DNA of 64,000 nucleotides, from assembly GCA_028583605.1 (NCBI GenBank), contig CM053327.1, forward strand, positions 39,514,522 through 39,578,521, given 5' to 3'. Positions 22,403 to 34,383 of this stretch are shown here, piece by piece; within the stretch, counting starts at the first letter, position 1; each line of letters opens with the position of its first letter. The translations under genes and the position numbers were made by a program. The notes beneath the pieces are model-generated. The model did no database searches, was not told the origin of the DNA, and worked only from the letters and a program-made list of their open reading frames with translations. Source of the stretch: Dastarcus helophoroides. Lineage: Eukaryota > Arthropoda > Insecta > Coleoptera > Bothrideridae.

Positions 22403-22915
22403 ATGGTAATTGCAAATAAAAATCGCCCTCATCCACATAATAGTTCCAAACGAGATCAGGTAAGTATGCCTCGCATCAAACACACTATTTAGACAGCAAT
22501 CTCACTGTAAGGTTTTCCAGCTACTATCCCAAAATTTTAAAAATTACAAGTCGCCATGTCACTCATAGACCGTATATCCACGGCGACCCAAGAACATCAA
22601 GCCACCAATATAATCGAAAACGCCATGGATTTTTCGCCGGACATCGGCACACAAGCACTAATAGCGATGGTCCTCAATGTGTCCAGATTGTTCCATCAGG
22701 ACCCCACCATATTGGCCAAGGTGATAGCACAGTTGCTTCAACCGGTGAAATACGCCGGACAGCTCACCAAGGGCGCCCTCGCATATCCCTATAACTTGGT
22801 GGCGTCCATGTTCGACAAAGGCGGCGACTTCAGCCCCGACAAGAGTACGTTGGAAAGGCTAACCGGGTACCTCAAGTCGAACGTCGACTGGGCGATGGGC
22901 AAAACGGGACTCTAG
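22403..22915 (+). CDS. Small helical protein (119 aa; main start at 22556), with spliced 5' UTR
   Basis: The main ORF is 22556-22915. A 5' exon ends at GATCAG|GTAAGT (22460), and a 60-bp intron ends at TTTTCCAG (22520). A TATAAA at 22375 fits a start of transcription near 22405. The spliced leader contains an ATG at 22403 whose frame runs through the junction and stops just after the main ATG, so it is an overlapping upstream ORF. AATAAA at 23001. The protein is rich in amphipathic helices: FSPDIGTQALIAMVLNVSRL, then DPTILAKVIAQLL, then YPYNLVASMFDKG. It is only loosely similar to the other nested genes, and I place it in the group mainly by position, size and gene structure. Function unknown. 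Confidence 0.7.
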
Positions 22916-23216
22916 ACGCCCCCAAACCAAGAGCAACCCCTTTGGAGCGTGACACAATTATTTCATAACGTCGATAGTTTGCAGTTGTATGATTAAACTT
23001 AATAAAAGTAGCTAATGGTTGAAATAGCCAGCTCATTAAGTACTTGGTACTTTGCCAAGCATTTATTTATAAAATAATTGAGAGAATTTGTGTCACATCA
23101 TACCTGATTACACTAAAAAATTTTCTTCATATTCAAAACGCCATAAATAAAGGTGCAATTTTTAATTGGCAACCCCAATCACTAGACTCGAATTTAATAA
23201 AATAAAAGCCACTCAC
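22916..23216. other. 3' UTR spacer between convergent gene ends
   Basis: AT-rich, containing the AATAAA at 23001-23006. It lies between the 22.6-kb gene and the last visible HERC2 exon. No other feature seen. Confidence 0.6.
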
Positions 23217-26200
23217 CGGTGATGTCACTTTTCAATATCTGTAGCGCTTGTACGAAACTCTTCGGGGACGCAACAGCATACTCGCAGGCGGCCTCCAACG
23301 TTTCCGATACGTGAGAACAGCAACAATCCAGATATTTAACCAGTAGAATCTGAGCGGCTTCCTGGTACGCATCCGGTCGGTTCAATAGCCGTCCGACCAA
23401 CAACCTCTGAAACCTCAACAACAGATTCAAACTGGGCGAATGATCGACCTTCTGTTGATTCATTTTGGTCGCGTTTCCGAAATCCTTGAAACAATTCTGC
23501 GTTATCGTGCTGCCGTTTCTAAAAAAATCGATCATTTTATCGGTCCGAAGTTCACAATAGCAAATAGTATTAACCTGACGAGTTGACGCACCAAATACAA
23601 AAGCGGTATGGTGATGTGGCCGGTTTGGTCTAAATTGTCGTCTCTGGCGGACAATTCGACGATATCGGCACCCAAGGCTTCATTGAAGGCCGTTTCTAGG
23701 CCGCCGTCGGCCATCAGGCTCCAAACCAGAAGATCGGTCATGAAACGGTGGCCGGATTTGCACATTTTCGGCTCAGCATCTAAGGGCACAACAGGATAAG
23801 ACGCATATATCGATGTGTAAAAACTCTCGTTCTGATTCAATGTTTCAGCTCCAATCGATGGTGACGGTTGAATGGGAAGGATAAATGGATGGATGTTGGT
23901 TGAAGAGAAGAGAAAAAGAGGAAGGGGAAGAGATGGGAAGAGAAGAGATGAGATGAGAAGAGAAAAGATGGGAAGAGAAGAGATGGGAAGAGAATACATG
24001 GGTAGAGAAGAGATAGGAAGAAAAGAAATAGAAAGAGAAGAGCAGAAACGAGATGAGAAAAGATGGGAAGAAGAGGTTGAGGAAGGGGAAGAGAAAAAAA
24101 GAAGTAAAGAGATGGGAAAGGAAAAGATGAGAAGAGAAAAGATAGGAAGAGAACAGAAGAGAAGAAATGAGAAGAGAAGAAAAGAGATGGGAAGAGAAGA
24201 GAAGAGATGAGAAGAGAAGAGATGAGAAGAGAAAAGATGAAAAGAGAAAAGATGAAAAGAGAAAAGATGAAAAGAGAAGAGATGAGGAGAGATGGCAAGA
24301 GAAAAGATGGGAAGACAAGATATGGGAAGAGAAGAGATGGGAAGAGAAGAGATGGGAAGAGAAGAGATGGGAAGAGAAGGGATGGGAAGAGAAGAGATGG
24401 GAAGAGAAGAGATGGGAAGGGAAGAGATGGGAAGAGAAGAGATCGGAAGAGAACAGATGGGAAGAGAAGAGATGGGAAGAGAAGAGATGGGAAGAGAAGA
24501 GATGGAAAGAGAAGAGATGGGAAGAGAAGAGATGGGAAGAGAAGAGATGGGAAGAGAAGAGATGGGAAGAGAAGGGATGGGAAGAGAAGAGATGGGAAGA
24601 GAAGAGATGGGAAGAGACGAGATGGGAAGAGAAGAGATGGGAAGAGAAGAGATAGGAAGGGAAGAGATGGAAAGGGAAGAGATGGGAAGAGAAGAGATGG
24701 GAAGGGAAGAGATGGGAAGAGAAGAGATGGGAAGAGAAGAGATGGAAAGAGAAGAGATGGGAAGAGAAGAGATGGGAAGAGTAGAGATGGGAAGAGAAGA
24801 GATGGGAAAAGAAGAGATGGGAAGAGAAGGGATGGGAAGAGAAGAGATGGGAAGAGAAGAGATGGGAAGAGAAGAGATGGGAAGAGACTAGATGGGAAGA
24901 GAAGAGATGGGAAGAGAAGAGATAGGAAGGGAAGAGATGGAAAGGGAAGAGATGGGAAGAGAGAGATGGGAAGGGAAGAGATGGGAAGAGAAGAGATGGG
25001 AAGAGGAAGAGATGGAAAGAGAAGAGATGGGAAAAGAGAAGGATGGGAAGAAGAAGAGATGGGAAGAGATAGAGATGGGAAGAGAAGAGATGGGAAGAGA
25101 AGAGATGGAAGAGAAGAGATGGGAAGAGAAGAGATGGAAGAGAAAGATGTGAAGAAGAGAGGGAAGAGACGAGATGCGGAAGAGAAGAGATGGGAAGAGA
25201 AGAGATGGGAAGAGAAGAGATGGGAGGAGAGATGGGAAGAGAAGAGAGGAAAGGAAGAGATGGAAGAGAAGTAGATGGGAAGGAAGAGATGGAGAGAGAG
25301 ATGGGAAGAGAAGAGATGGGAAGAGAAGAGATGGAGAGAAGAGATGAGAGAAGAGATGGAAGAGAAGAGATAGGAAGAGAAGGATGGGAAGAGAAGAGAT
25401 GGGAAAAGAGAAGAGATGGGAAGAGAAGAGATGGAGAGACGAGATGGAGAGAAGGATGGGAAGAGAAGAGATGGAAGAGAAGAGATGGGAAGAGAAGAGA
25501 TGGGAAAGAGAAGAGATGGGAAGAGAAGAGATGGGAAGAGAAGAGATGGGAAGAGAAGAGATGGAAGAAGAGAAGAGATGGAAAGAGAAGAGATTGGGAA
25601 GAGAAGAGATGGGAAGAGAAGAGATGGAAGAGAATGAGATGGAAGAGAAGAGATGGGAAGAGAAGAGATGGGAAGAGAAGAGATGGAGAGAGAAGAGATG
25701 GAAGAGAGAGCTGGAAGAGAAGGAGAATGGGAAGAGAAGAGATGGGAAGAGAAGAGATGGGAAGAGAAGAGAAGGGAAGAGATGGGAAGAGAAGAGATGG
25801 GAAGAGACGAGATGGGAAGAGAAGAGATGGGAAGAGAAGAGATGGGAAGAGAAGAGATGGGAAGAGAAGAGATGGAAGAGAAGAGATGGGAAGAGAAGAG
25901 ATGGGAAGAGAAGAGATGGGAAGAGAAGAGATGGGAAGAGAAGAGATGGGAAGAGAAGAGATGGGAAGAGAAGAGATGGGAAGAGAAGAGATGGGAAGAG
26001 AAGAGATGGAAGAGAAGAGATGGGAAGAGAAGAGATGGGAAGAGAAGAGATGGGAAGAGAAGAGATGGGAAGAGAAGAGATGGGAAGAGAAGAGATGGAA
26101 GAGAAGAGATGGGAAGAGAAGAGATGGAAGAGAAGAGATGGAAGAGAAGAGATGGAAGAGAAGAGATGGGAAGAGAAGAGATGGGAAGAGAAGAGATGGG

Positions 26201-29200
26201 AAGAGAAGAGATGGGAAGAGAAGAGATGGAAGAGAAGAGATGGGAAGAGAAGAGATGGGAAGAGAAGAGATGGGAAGAGAAGAGATGGGAAGAGAAGAGA
26301 TGGGAAGAGAAGAGATGGGAAGAGAAGAGAAGGGAAAGGAAGAGATGGGAAGGGAAGAGATTGCCAGAGAAGAGATGGGAAGAGAAGAGATGGGAAGAGA
26401 AGAGATGGGAAGAGAAGAGATGGGAAGAGAAGAGATGGGAAGAGAAGAGATGGGAAGAGAAGAGATGGGAAGAGAAGAGATGGGAAGAGAAGGGAATGGA
26501 AAGATGGGATGGGAAGAGAAGAGATGGGAAGAGATGGGATGGGAAGAGAAGAGATGGGAAGAGAAGAGATGGGAAGAGAAGAGATGGGAAGAGAAGAGAT
26601 GGGAACAGAAGAGATGGGAAGAGAAGAGATGGGAAGAGAAGAGATGGATAGAGAAGAGATGGAAAGAGAAGAGATGGGAAGAGAAGAGATGGGAAGAGAA
26701 GAGATGGGAAGAGAAGAGATGGGAAGAGAAGAGATGGAAAGAGAAGAGATGGAAAGAGAAGAGAAGGGAAGAGAAGAGATGGGAAGATAAGAGATGGGAA
26801 GAGAAGAGATGGGATGGGAAGAGATGGGATGGGAAGAGATGGGATGGGAAGAGATGGGATGGGAAGAGATGGGATGGGAAGAGATGGGATGGGAAGAGAT
26901 GGGATGGGAAGAGATGGGATGGGAAGAGATGGGATGGGAAGAGATGGGATGGGAAGAGAAGAGATGGGAAGAGAAGAGATGGGAAGAGAAGAGATGGGAA
27001 GAGAAGAGATGGGAAGAGAAGAGATGGGAAGGGAAGAGATGGGAAGAGAAGAGATGGGAAGAGAAGAGATGGGAAGAGGAGAGATGGGAAGAGAAGAGAT
27101 GGGAAGAGAAGAGATGGAAAGAGAAGAGAAGGGAAGAGACGAGAAGGGAAGAGAAGAGATGGGAAGATAAGAGATGGGAAGAGAAGAGATGGGAAGAGAT
27201 GGGGTGGGAAGAGATGAGATGGGAAGAGATGGGATGGGAAGAGATGAGATGGGAAGAGATGGGATGGGAAGAGATGGGATGGGAAGAGATGGGATGAGAA
27301 GAGATGAGATGGGAAGAGATGAGATGGGAAGAGATGAGATGGGAAGAGATGAGATGGGAAGAGCTGAGATGAGATGAGATAAGAAGCGGAGTGAAGGAAA
27401 AGGAAGAGAACGAAAGCGAGAAGAGAAGGGAAGCGAGAAGAGAAGGGAAGCGAGAAAAAAATGAGAAGAGAAGAGAAGAGAAGAGAAGAGAAGAGGAGAG
27501 AAAAGAAGAGAAAAGAAGTCCTATTAAAAAAGGGCCAGGACTCTTCTTTTGTTGGCTAATTACTCGAGCACTAACCTGAATTCAAGAGCAAGGAGCTCAA
27601 AGTACGAGCTCTACCGTTCGCTGTCGGCAGAAGGACGCACCATCCGGCCTGCAAAGCCGCCTGGGCGGCCTGCTGTATGCTCTGTGTTATATTGGCGGCG
27701 CTCGCCAGATGCACAACGTGCGATTTTAATCCGGCCAAAAGTTTACCTCCTGGCGATAATCCGACGCTTTTCGGATCGACGTTGTTGCTAATGATCGTAT
27801 GAAGCTGCAACGTTACCGATTAACTCGAACTATTTCGAAAAATTAGGCGCCAAACGTACCTGCAAATGTAGCAGATCCAACGTCGCCACAGCCATGCATT
27901 CTTTATCTTGAGTTGAATGGGTATTGGCTATGACGAATTCCAGTAGCTGGTCCAGTAATCTGTCGAAATAAGATAATTCAACAACTAACGAGAATTCTTT
28001 ATCACCACAAACCGATTACCTTCTTTTAGTAAAAGTTATCGTAGGTTTTTGTTAACTAAAATTATTGTTTTAATTGTTCTATTTACCTAAAAGTGTATTC
28101 GTTAAGATCTATGACAAAAGGAAGAGAAATGTTTGGTATCCAGCAATCGACATCCGTCCAAGCGAAACTCTGAGCCGGCCCGCATGTTATCCCGATGATC
28201 TTATGTCCGCTCAACGACTCGATGAGCGTAGGTCTCTGGATATAAATGTCCGAGCTGTCGCAAATCTGCTTATTGTCGTTCTTCCCCCAACCGAAGACCT
28301 CCCCGTCCTCCGTCAAAACCAACACGTGATTGGTCCCCAAACTCACGCCCACAACCACTTTATCCTGCAGCGCCTCCACCGCTTCCGGATACCTAACGTG
28401 CTCCTCCGTTTCGTGTCCCAACCGCCAACCTTCCCCTTTACCCCAAGTGTACAACTTCCCGTCGAGGGTGAGCGCGACGCTGAATTGCGTCCCGCAGTAT
28501 ACTTCCGCCACTTCGACCAGCTGCAGCTTCTCGACCAGACGCGGTATCTTGGAGCCGTCCGAACCACCTCTGCCCAATTTACCATAATCGCCATCGCCCC
28601 AACTGTAAACTCTACCTTGACTGGTGACGCAGAGGGTGTGCGAATCGCCGGTACCGCACGAAATCTTAACCACGTGCTGACCGCTCAAAGCTGATATCAT
28701 GGTGGGCGTCGGGCAGTCTTCGGAGGTGCCGTGACCCAATCGGCCGTAATTGCCGCGGCCCCAGGTGTAAACCGCCCCGTTGGCCGATATGGCGGCGCTG
28801 CAAAATAGCGATCAACTCAGAAAGGAAAACGGGGCGACGTAGGAACAATTGGGAATGAGCAAGTAGACGAAAAGAAAAGGGAAAAAAGTTACAGGAATTG
28901 AAGAAAAGAGACGTGAAACTAATAAAAGATAAGAGAAGGGAAAACTGAGTAAAGTAGAGAAGAGCCAAGAAGAGATCGGAAGAGAAAAGATGGAAGCAAA
29001 GAGATGGGACGAGAAGGACAGGAAAGAGATGAGAAGAGAAAAGATGGGAAGAGAAGAGATGGGAAGAGAAGAGAAAAGACGGGAAGAAAAGAGATGGGAA
29101 AAGAAGAGAAGATATGTGAAGAGAAGAGATGGGAAAAGAACAGAAAATATGGGAAGAGAAGAGAAGGGACGGGAAGAGATGAGATGAGAAGAGAAGAGAT

Positions 29201-32200
29201 AAGATGAGAAGAGATGAGAAGAGAAGATATGGGAAGAGAAGAGAAGATATGGGAAGAGAAGAGAAGAGAAGGGACGGGCAGAGATGAGATGAGAAGAGAA
29301 GAGAAGGGACGGGCAGAGATGAGATGAGAAGAGAGGCGCTGCAAAAATAGCGATCAAGAGAAAGGAATAGGGGCGAGTAGGAACAATTGGGAATGAGCAA
29401 GTAGAGAAATAGAAAAGGAAGAAAGTTACAGGAATGAAGAAAAGAGACGGAAGAGAAATAAAGAAAGAGAAGGAAAACTGAGTAAAGTAGAGAAGAGCCA
29501 AGAAGAGATCGGAAGAGAAAGATGGAAGCAAAGAATGGGACGAGAAGAAGGAAAGAGATGAGAAGAGAAAAGATGGAAGAGAAGAGATGGGAAGAGAAGA
29601 GAAAAGACGGGAAGAAAAGAGATGGAAGAAGAGAAGATATGTGAAGAGAAGAGATGGAAAAGAAAGAAAATATGGGAAGAGAAGAGAAGGGAACGGGAAG
29701 AGATGAGATGAGAAGAGAGAGATAAGATGAGAGAGATGAGAAGAGAAGATATGGGAAGAGAAGAGAAGATATGGGAAGGAGAGAGAAGAGAAGGGACGGG
29801 CAGAGATGAGATGAGAAGAGAAGAAGGGAGGGAGAGATGAGATGAGAAGAGAAGGGACGGCAGAGAGAGATGAGAAGAGAAGATATGGGAAGAGAATATG
29901 GAGAGGAAGAAAAGAATGGGAAGAGAAGATATGGGAAGGAGAAGATATGGAAGAGAAGATATGGGAAGAGAAGTATGGGAAGAGAAGATATGGGAAGAGA
30001 AGATATGGAAGAGAAGAGAAGAGAAGAGAAGAGAAGAGAAGAGAAGAGAAGAGAAGAGAAGAGAAGAGAAGAGAAGAGAAGAGAAGAGAAGAGAAGAGAA
30101 GAGAAGAGAAGAGAAGAGAAGAGAAGAGAAGAGAAGAGAAGAGAAGAGAAGAGAAGAGAAGAGAAGAGAAGAGAAGAGAAGAGAAGAGAAGAGAAGAGAA
30201 GAGAAGAGAAGAGAAGAGAAGAGAAGAGAAGAGAAGAGAAGAGAAGAGAAGAGAAGAGAAGAGAAGAGAAGAGAAGAGAAGAGAAGAGAAGAGAAGAGAA
30301 GAGAAGAGAAGAGAAGAGAAGAGAAGAGAAGAGAAGAGAAGAGAAGAGAAGAGAAGAGAAGAGAAGAGAAGAGAAGAGAAGAGAAGAGAAGAGAAGAGAA
30401 GAGAAGAGAAGAGAAGAGAAGAGAAGAGAAGAGAAGAGAAGAGAAGAGAAGAGAAGAGAAGAGAAGAGAAGAGAAGAGAAGAGAAGAGAAGAGAAGAGAA
30501 GAGAAGAGAAGAGAAGAGAAGAGAAGAGAAGAGAAGAGAAGAGAAGAGAAGAGAAGAGAAGAGAAGAGAAGAGAAGAGAAGAGAAGAGAAGAGAAGAGAA
30601 GAGAAGAGAAGAGAAGAGAAGAGAAGAGAAGAGAAGAGAAGAGAAGAGAAGAGAAGAGAAGAGAAGAGAAGAGAAGAGAAGAGAAGAGAAGAGAAGAGAA
30701 GAGAAGAGAAGAGAAGAGAAGAGAAGAGAAGAGAAGAGAAGAGAAGAGAAGAGAAGAGAAGAGAAGAGAAGAGAAGAGAAGAGAAGAGAAGAGAAGAGAA
30801 GAGAAGAGAAGAGATGGGAAGAGAAGAGAATAAAATAGAGAAGAAGAGGAGGGAAAGAAAGGAAAGGGATGGGAAGAAATCAGAAGCGATGGGAAGAGGT
30901 GGGAAGAGATCGGAAGAAATGGGAATTGATGGGAAGAGATGGGAAAAGGTAGGAGGCGATGGGAAGAGATGGAAAGCAATGAAAAGATATAGGAAGAGAA
31001 GAGAACAGAAGAGATGGAAAAAGAATCAATCAAAAAAATAAGAAAATTAAGAAGGAAATTGAATAAAACGAAAGTAAAATGAAGAAGGAAAGAAAAATAG
31101 AGCAAGAGATGGAAAAAATAAAGGGAAAGAAAAGAAAATTAGAAAGGAGCAATAATTTAAAAAAAAATCATATTGTAATAACCTGTAGGTGCTGCCACAC
31201 ACGACGTCAATTATATCTTTATCTTCAAGAGCTTGCACCAAAGTCGGTTCATCTTTGGACGCATTGTCACCATGGCCTAAGGCGCCTCCTTCGCCGTTGC
31301 CCCACGAAAACACCTCTCCTTCTCTAGTCAGCGCCAAAAAGTGCTTTCCTTCATTATGCGACGCTATTTTTACAACTTCCTTATCTTTCAAGACTGCAAC
31401 AAGTTAAACGATAAAATTTGTTCATCCTCTCATCACAAAACTACCTTCAACCAGCTGAGGGCACGGTATTTCTGGGTTATAATGCAACGGCATCGTATAC
31501 AACTTCCCGTTTTGCGTAAGAATCAAAATAGTCTTTTCCGAGCAACATATACTCTTGATGGTCAATTCGGCCAACGTCTCGCAAATCTGGGGTCCGTTAG
31601 GCAGCATCCAAGACAGCCAACCCCATCCCCACACCCTCTGACTCGACGACTGCGTTGCGTTCTAAAACGACAAATTCAAAATGTTGTAATTCACCTCAAA
31701 GTCGCACTCACCCTATCGAATGACAACGGTGGGGTATGTGGGGCGGCCAATCTATCCAAATGCGACAGGAGGAAGACGGCGGCCTGCCTCAGGTCGATCT
31801 CGGTGGCTTCATCTTCAGGCAAAGACGTCAGCTCTAGGTAGACTTTGGTGCAAGATTGAATTTCTTCGACTTCGCGCTTTTTGGTAGCACAGAAGGCGCT
31901 CTGGCTGATCGGGATGCAGGAGAACCGGCGCAGGAACGGCACCAGGGGCGCACTGGCCATTTGCGATACGGATCTAGAAGTAGTCAAATTTTTATAACTC
32001 AAAATTCAAAGCTTATTTGGGCTTTATTTGGCGCTTTTATCTTGATTGAATAGAATCACAATGACTGGTCATATGAACCAAGAAAATTTGCCACTAATCA
32101 TAATAAAGAATATCAAATGCCTAAATTTGGTTTCAATTGAAGACTATTAATATTGTTTTCTATTTTATTTTAAATAAATTTCTAAAATCCAAAAGTAACA

Positions 32201-33608
32201 AAATTATCAAAATAAGTAACCAAAAAATAAAGATTGATACATAAAGCTATAGCCAAGAGGTGTCTTTGAGGCGAAAGGGGGGTAAATTTATACCTATTAT
32301 CACTCAGGTTTGTTCGTCTGTCCCAAAGCTGCAATAACAACAGAATGATATCCAAAAAGCTGCTAAGGGTGCCCTTTTGGAGAGCCAATTCCAGTAGAAG
32401 CAGTAGTGAAGTGTGCTGGTCTTCAACAGGAACATTGCAAGTATGTCGACCACTCATAACGTCCCTAAAATATTTAAACATAAAATTCTACTTTTTTATC
32501 ATAAACAAAAACAGTGGATTAAATAGTTATTAATTCTTTATCATTCACTTCTACAAAACTGAGACATTGTAACTGAATTGCCTATTTCCACTTTGCTGAT
32601 TAAAAATTATACATTGTAATGATAAACAGACGTACCCAGTAACAACCTGTCTCAAAAATTTTACAGATCTCTCAACAACCTCGAGCCAAACGGGTGATAC
32701 GTCCTTCTGCTCGAAGAGCATAGCAATCGGCAGCATCTGCAGTGCCTCCAAGGATTCCAGTAGAAGTTCGCTACACAAATCGGTGTCTTCGCCCAATCTC
32801 CAGGCGCGTCTCAAGAAAGCAAATGAAAAATTCAAAGCCGCCCTGGACCCCACTCTGGCTAAACCAACAGTAGGATCCGAGATCGACGAAAGCGCCCTAT
32901 TGGTGGCGCTTTTGTACTGCTGTACGCTTGTCTTCCGAATCAGAGTACCCTGTTCACCCGGAAACGGCGCCCTTTCCATCGCCACAAAATACCTCTTGAA
33001 TATCACGAGTCGTTGGAATAACCTAGTAGCAGACAAAGTCGAATTCGCTGCTTCCAAACACAACGACTTCTGCTCGTAATTTAAACTACTGATAAACGAA
33101 TCTAATTGCTCCGCGCCTGAAAACACCCAATGAAACTCTGCAAGACGATAACGAAGCTACTTACTCGACTGAGGTCCCCATGCCCATCGATCCAAGTAAT
33201 TCTCCATAGGAACCCTAGCGGGCACCCTCGATTTCCTATCTAATTCCTCCTCGTCTAATTTCTTACAAGGCGGGCAATTACATCCGGTGTAAGGACCGCA
33301 GAATATATTATCGCAACAAGTGCACGTATAAACCTACAAAAACAACATCACACCGAGCGCACCCCCACAATTCAAAAACTTACCCTTTGCCCGCAATAGT
33401 ATTTCCCCAATTTGCCCTTCCTAGCCAAAACCCCGGCACTGTTAAACACCCCGTCGGAAAAAGGCCCGACGACCTCCCCACTGGACACCAATTCGTTCCA
33501 CAAACTGGCCAAATTATCCTGACCGTTGAAAAGCGACTGCAGATCCAGTTTCAGCCACATCATATCCAGATGCGACCGAGGGCGCAGTACCACCTCCGTC
33601 TGCGACAT
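23217..33608 (-). CDS. HERC2: HERC2 giant E3 ubiquitin ligase, N-terminal 1094 residues (3' part missing)
   Basis: Twelve coding exons, all phases consistent: 33384-33608, 33165-33333, 32636-33116, 32294-32464, 31712-31973, 31445-31661, 31183-31393, 28087-28797, 27860-27959, 27576-27804, 23575-23779, 23217-23518. The product follows vertebrate HERC2 from the N-terminus (LDxxWLKx[39 protein letters not shown]) through the first RCC1-like propeller (about residues 435-800; repeats such as [16 protein letters not shown] and RLGH) to SDITGE, about a quarter of the usual 4,800 residues. An acceptor (ATTACAG) 4 nt before the ATG implies a non-coding 5' exon. HERC2 ubiquitinates DNA-repair and trafficking proteins; its catalytic HECT domain is C-terminal and not in this window. 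The last exon ends at a good donor (GTGAGT), so the gene most likely continues beyond position 1 across an intron longer than 23 kb. A truncated gene or a misassembly is the alternative. Confidence 0.93.
23880..27530. repeat. 15-bp GA-rich minisatellite in HERC2 intron
   Basis: 3.6-kb array of GAGATGGGAAGAGAA units with a variant block GAGATGGGATGGGAA at 26810-26955 and again at 27190-27300. It fills most of the HERC2 intron between coding exons 10 and 11 (23780-27575). Many units between about 24960 and 25730, and some to 26230, have single-base deletions that shift the frame. The open frames of several hundred codons here come from the unit length being a multiple of three. Confidence 0.97.
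28798..31182. repeat. GA-rich HERC2 intron with pure (GAGAA)n block
   Basis: Intron between HERC2 coding exons 7 and 8. Pure GAGAA at about 30008-30813 (roughly 160 units), flanked by irregular GA-rich sequence. 28793-29333 and 29334 to about 29880 are two diverged direct copies, both beginning with GGCGCTGCAAAA. In the HERC2 transcript the array reads UUCUC. Confidence 0.95.
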
Positions 33609-34383
33609 CTTTCTGTAATGATTTGTTAAAAATGTAAAGCGAATTTGATCATTTTTTTAAATTCTCGATCGGTTTGACAGCCAATGGCTCTCCTGTCACT
33701 GATGTAAACAACAAATGCGCTCGAAAATCGACGGCGCGCCGCCTAACTTCGAACGTAGTACGCCTCCTGGCCCTCCGAGGCTGCAAAATCTCGACGAGAT
33801 TCCATAGTCTTCATTAAAAATTTAAAAATGCGATCAATGTAAATAAAAATAATTGGAGGTGGCTTTGGCGAGGATCGATGACGGTAGAACTACTTTCTAC
33901 GTTGAGTTATTCTGTGGTTCCCAACATATATGTATTACATAAGGAAAAGGAACTAACGCAGCTAAGGAACTATTTTGTTTTAGGAGTGGGTATATTGCAC
34001 CGTCTTACACCCACGCAATCGTAATAAAAAGCATATTGCTCGAAGAATAATCATTTCAATACAATGTTCACTTCCCATTTATCTATTTGATATTTTTAAC
34101 TTTTACTGTATAGAATTTTTCAATATTCATAACCCATTAACTGTATTAACAATAAATATTAATATTTATTCAAATTTAGTGCACAGATCTGCACGATATG
34201 ACATCTGCGTGCAATTCGACTTTTCGTCGTAGTTCAAACGCGCCGGTCGTAATCGTCCAATTACGTGTCATTTTACGACAGTCTACGAAATTGTTTGTTT
34301 ACAAGCAGTCACTACAAAATACCTACAATTTCAAATATCGATTTCATTCAATAAGTTGTAATGCTGTAGGCAGGATCGGAGGC
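33609..34383. promoter_or_regulatory. Divergent promoter region between HERC2 and AGPAT copy 1
   Basis: 775 bp between the two divergent start codons. 33715-33790 is notably CpG-rich (GGCGCGCCGCC) against an AT-rich background, as expected for a housekeeping-type shared promoter. No TATA box is evident. An open frame in phase with AGPAT begins at 34198 (see findings). Confidence 0.55.

Noticed and set aside
23532..24000. Extended open frame upstream of HERC2 exon 11 with a Ser/Leu-rich start
   Set aside because: The upstream part is GA-array intron; the acceptor at 23780 gives the phase and sequence expected for HERC2.
24167..27377. Open frames up to 675 codons of Gly/Lys/Arg/Glu/Trp repeats
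   Set aside because: The repeat unit is 15 bp, so all phases stay open; the array lies in a HERC2 intron.
29426..31105. 559-codon Ser/Leu/Phe frame and its Arg/Glu counterparts
   Set aside because: Translation of (GAGAA)n within a HERC2 intron.
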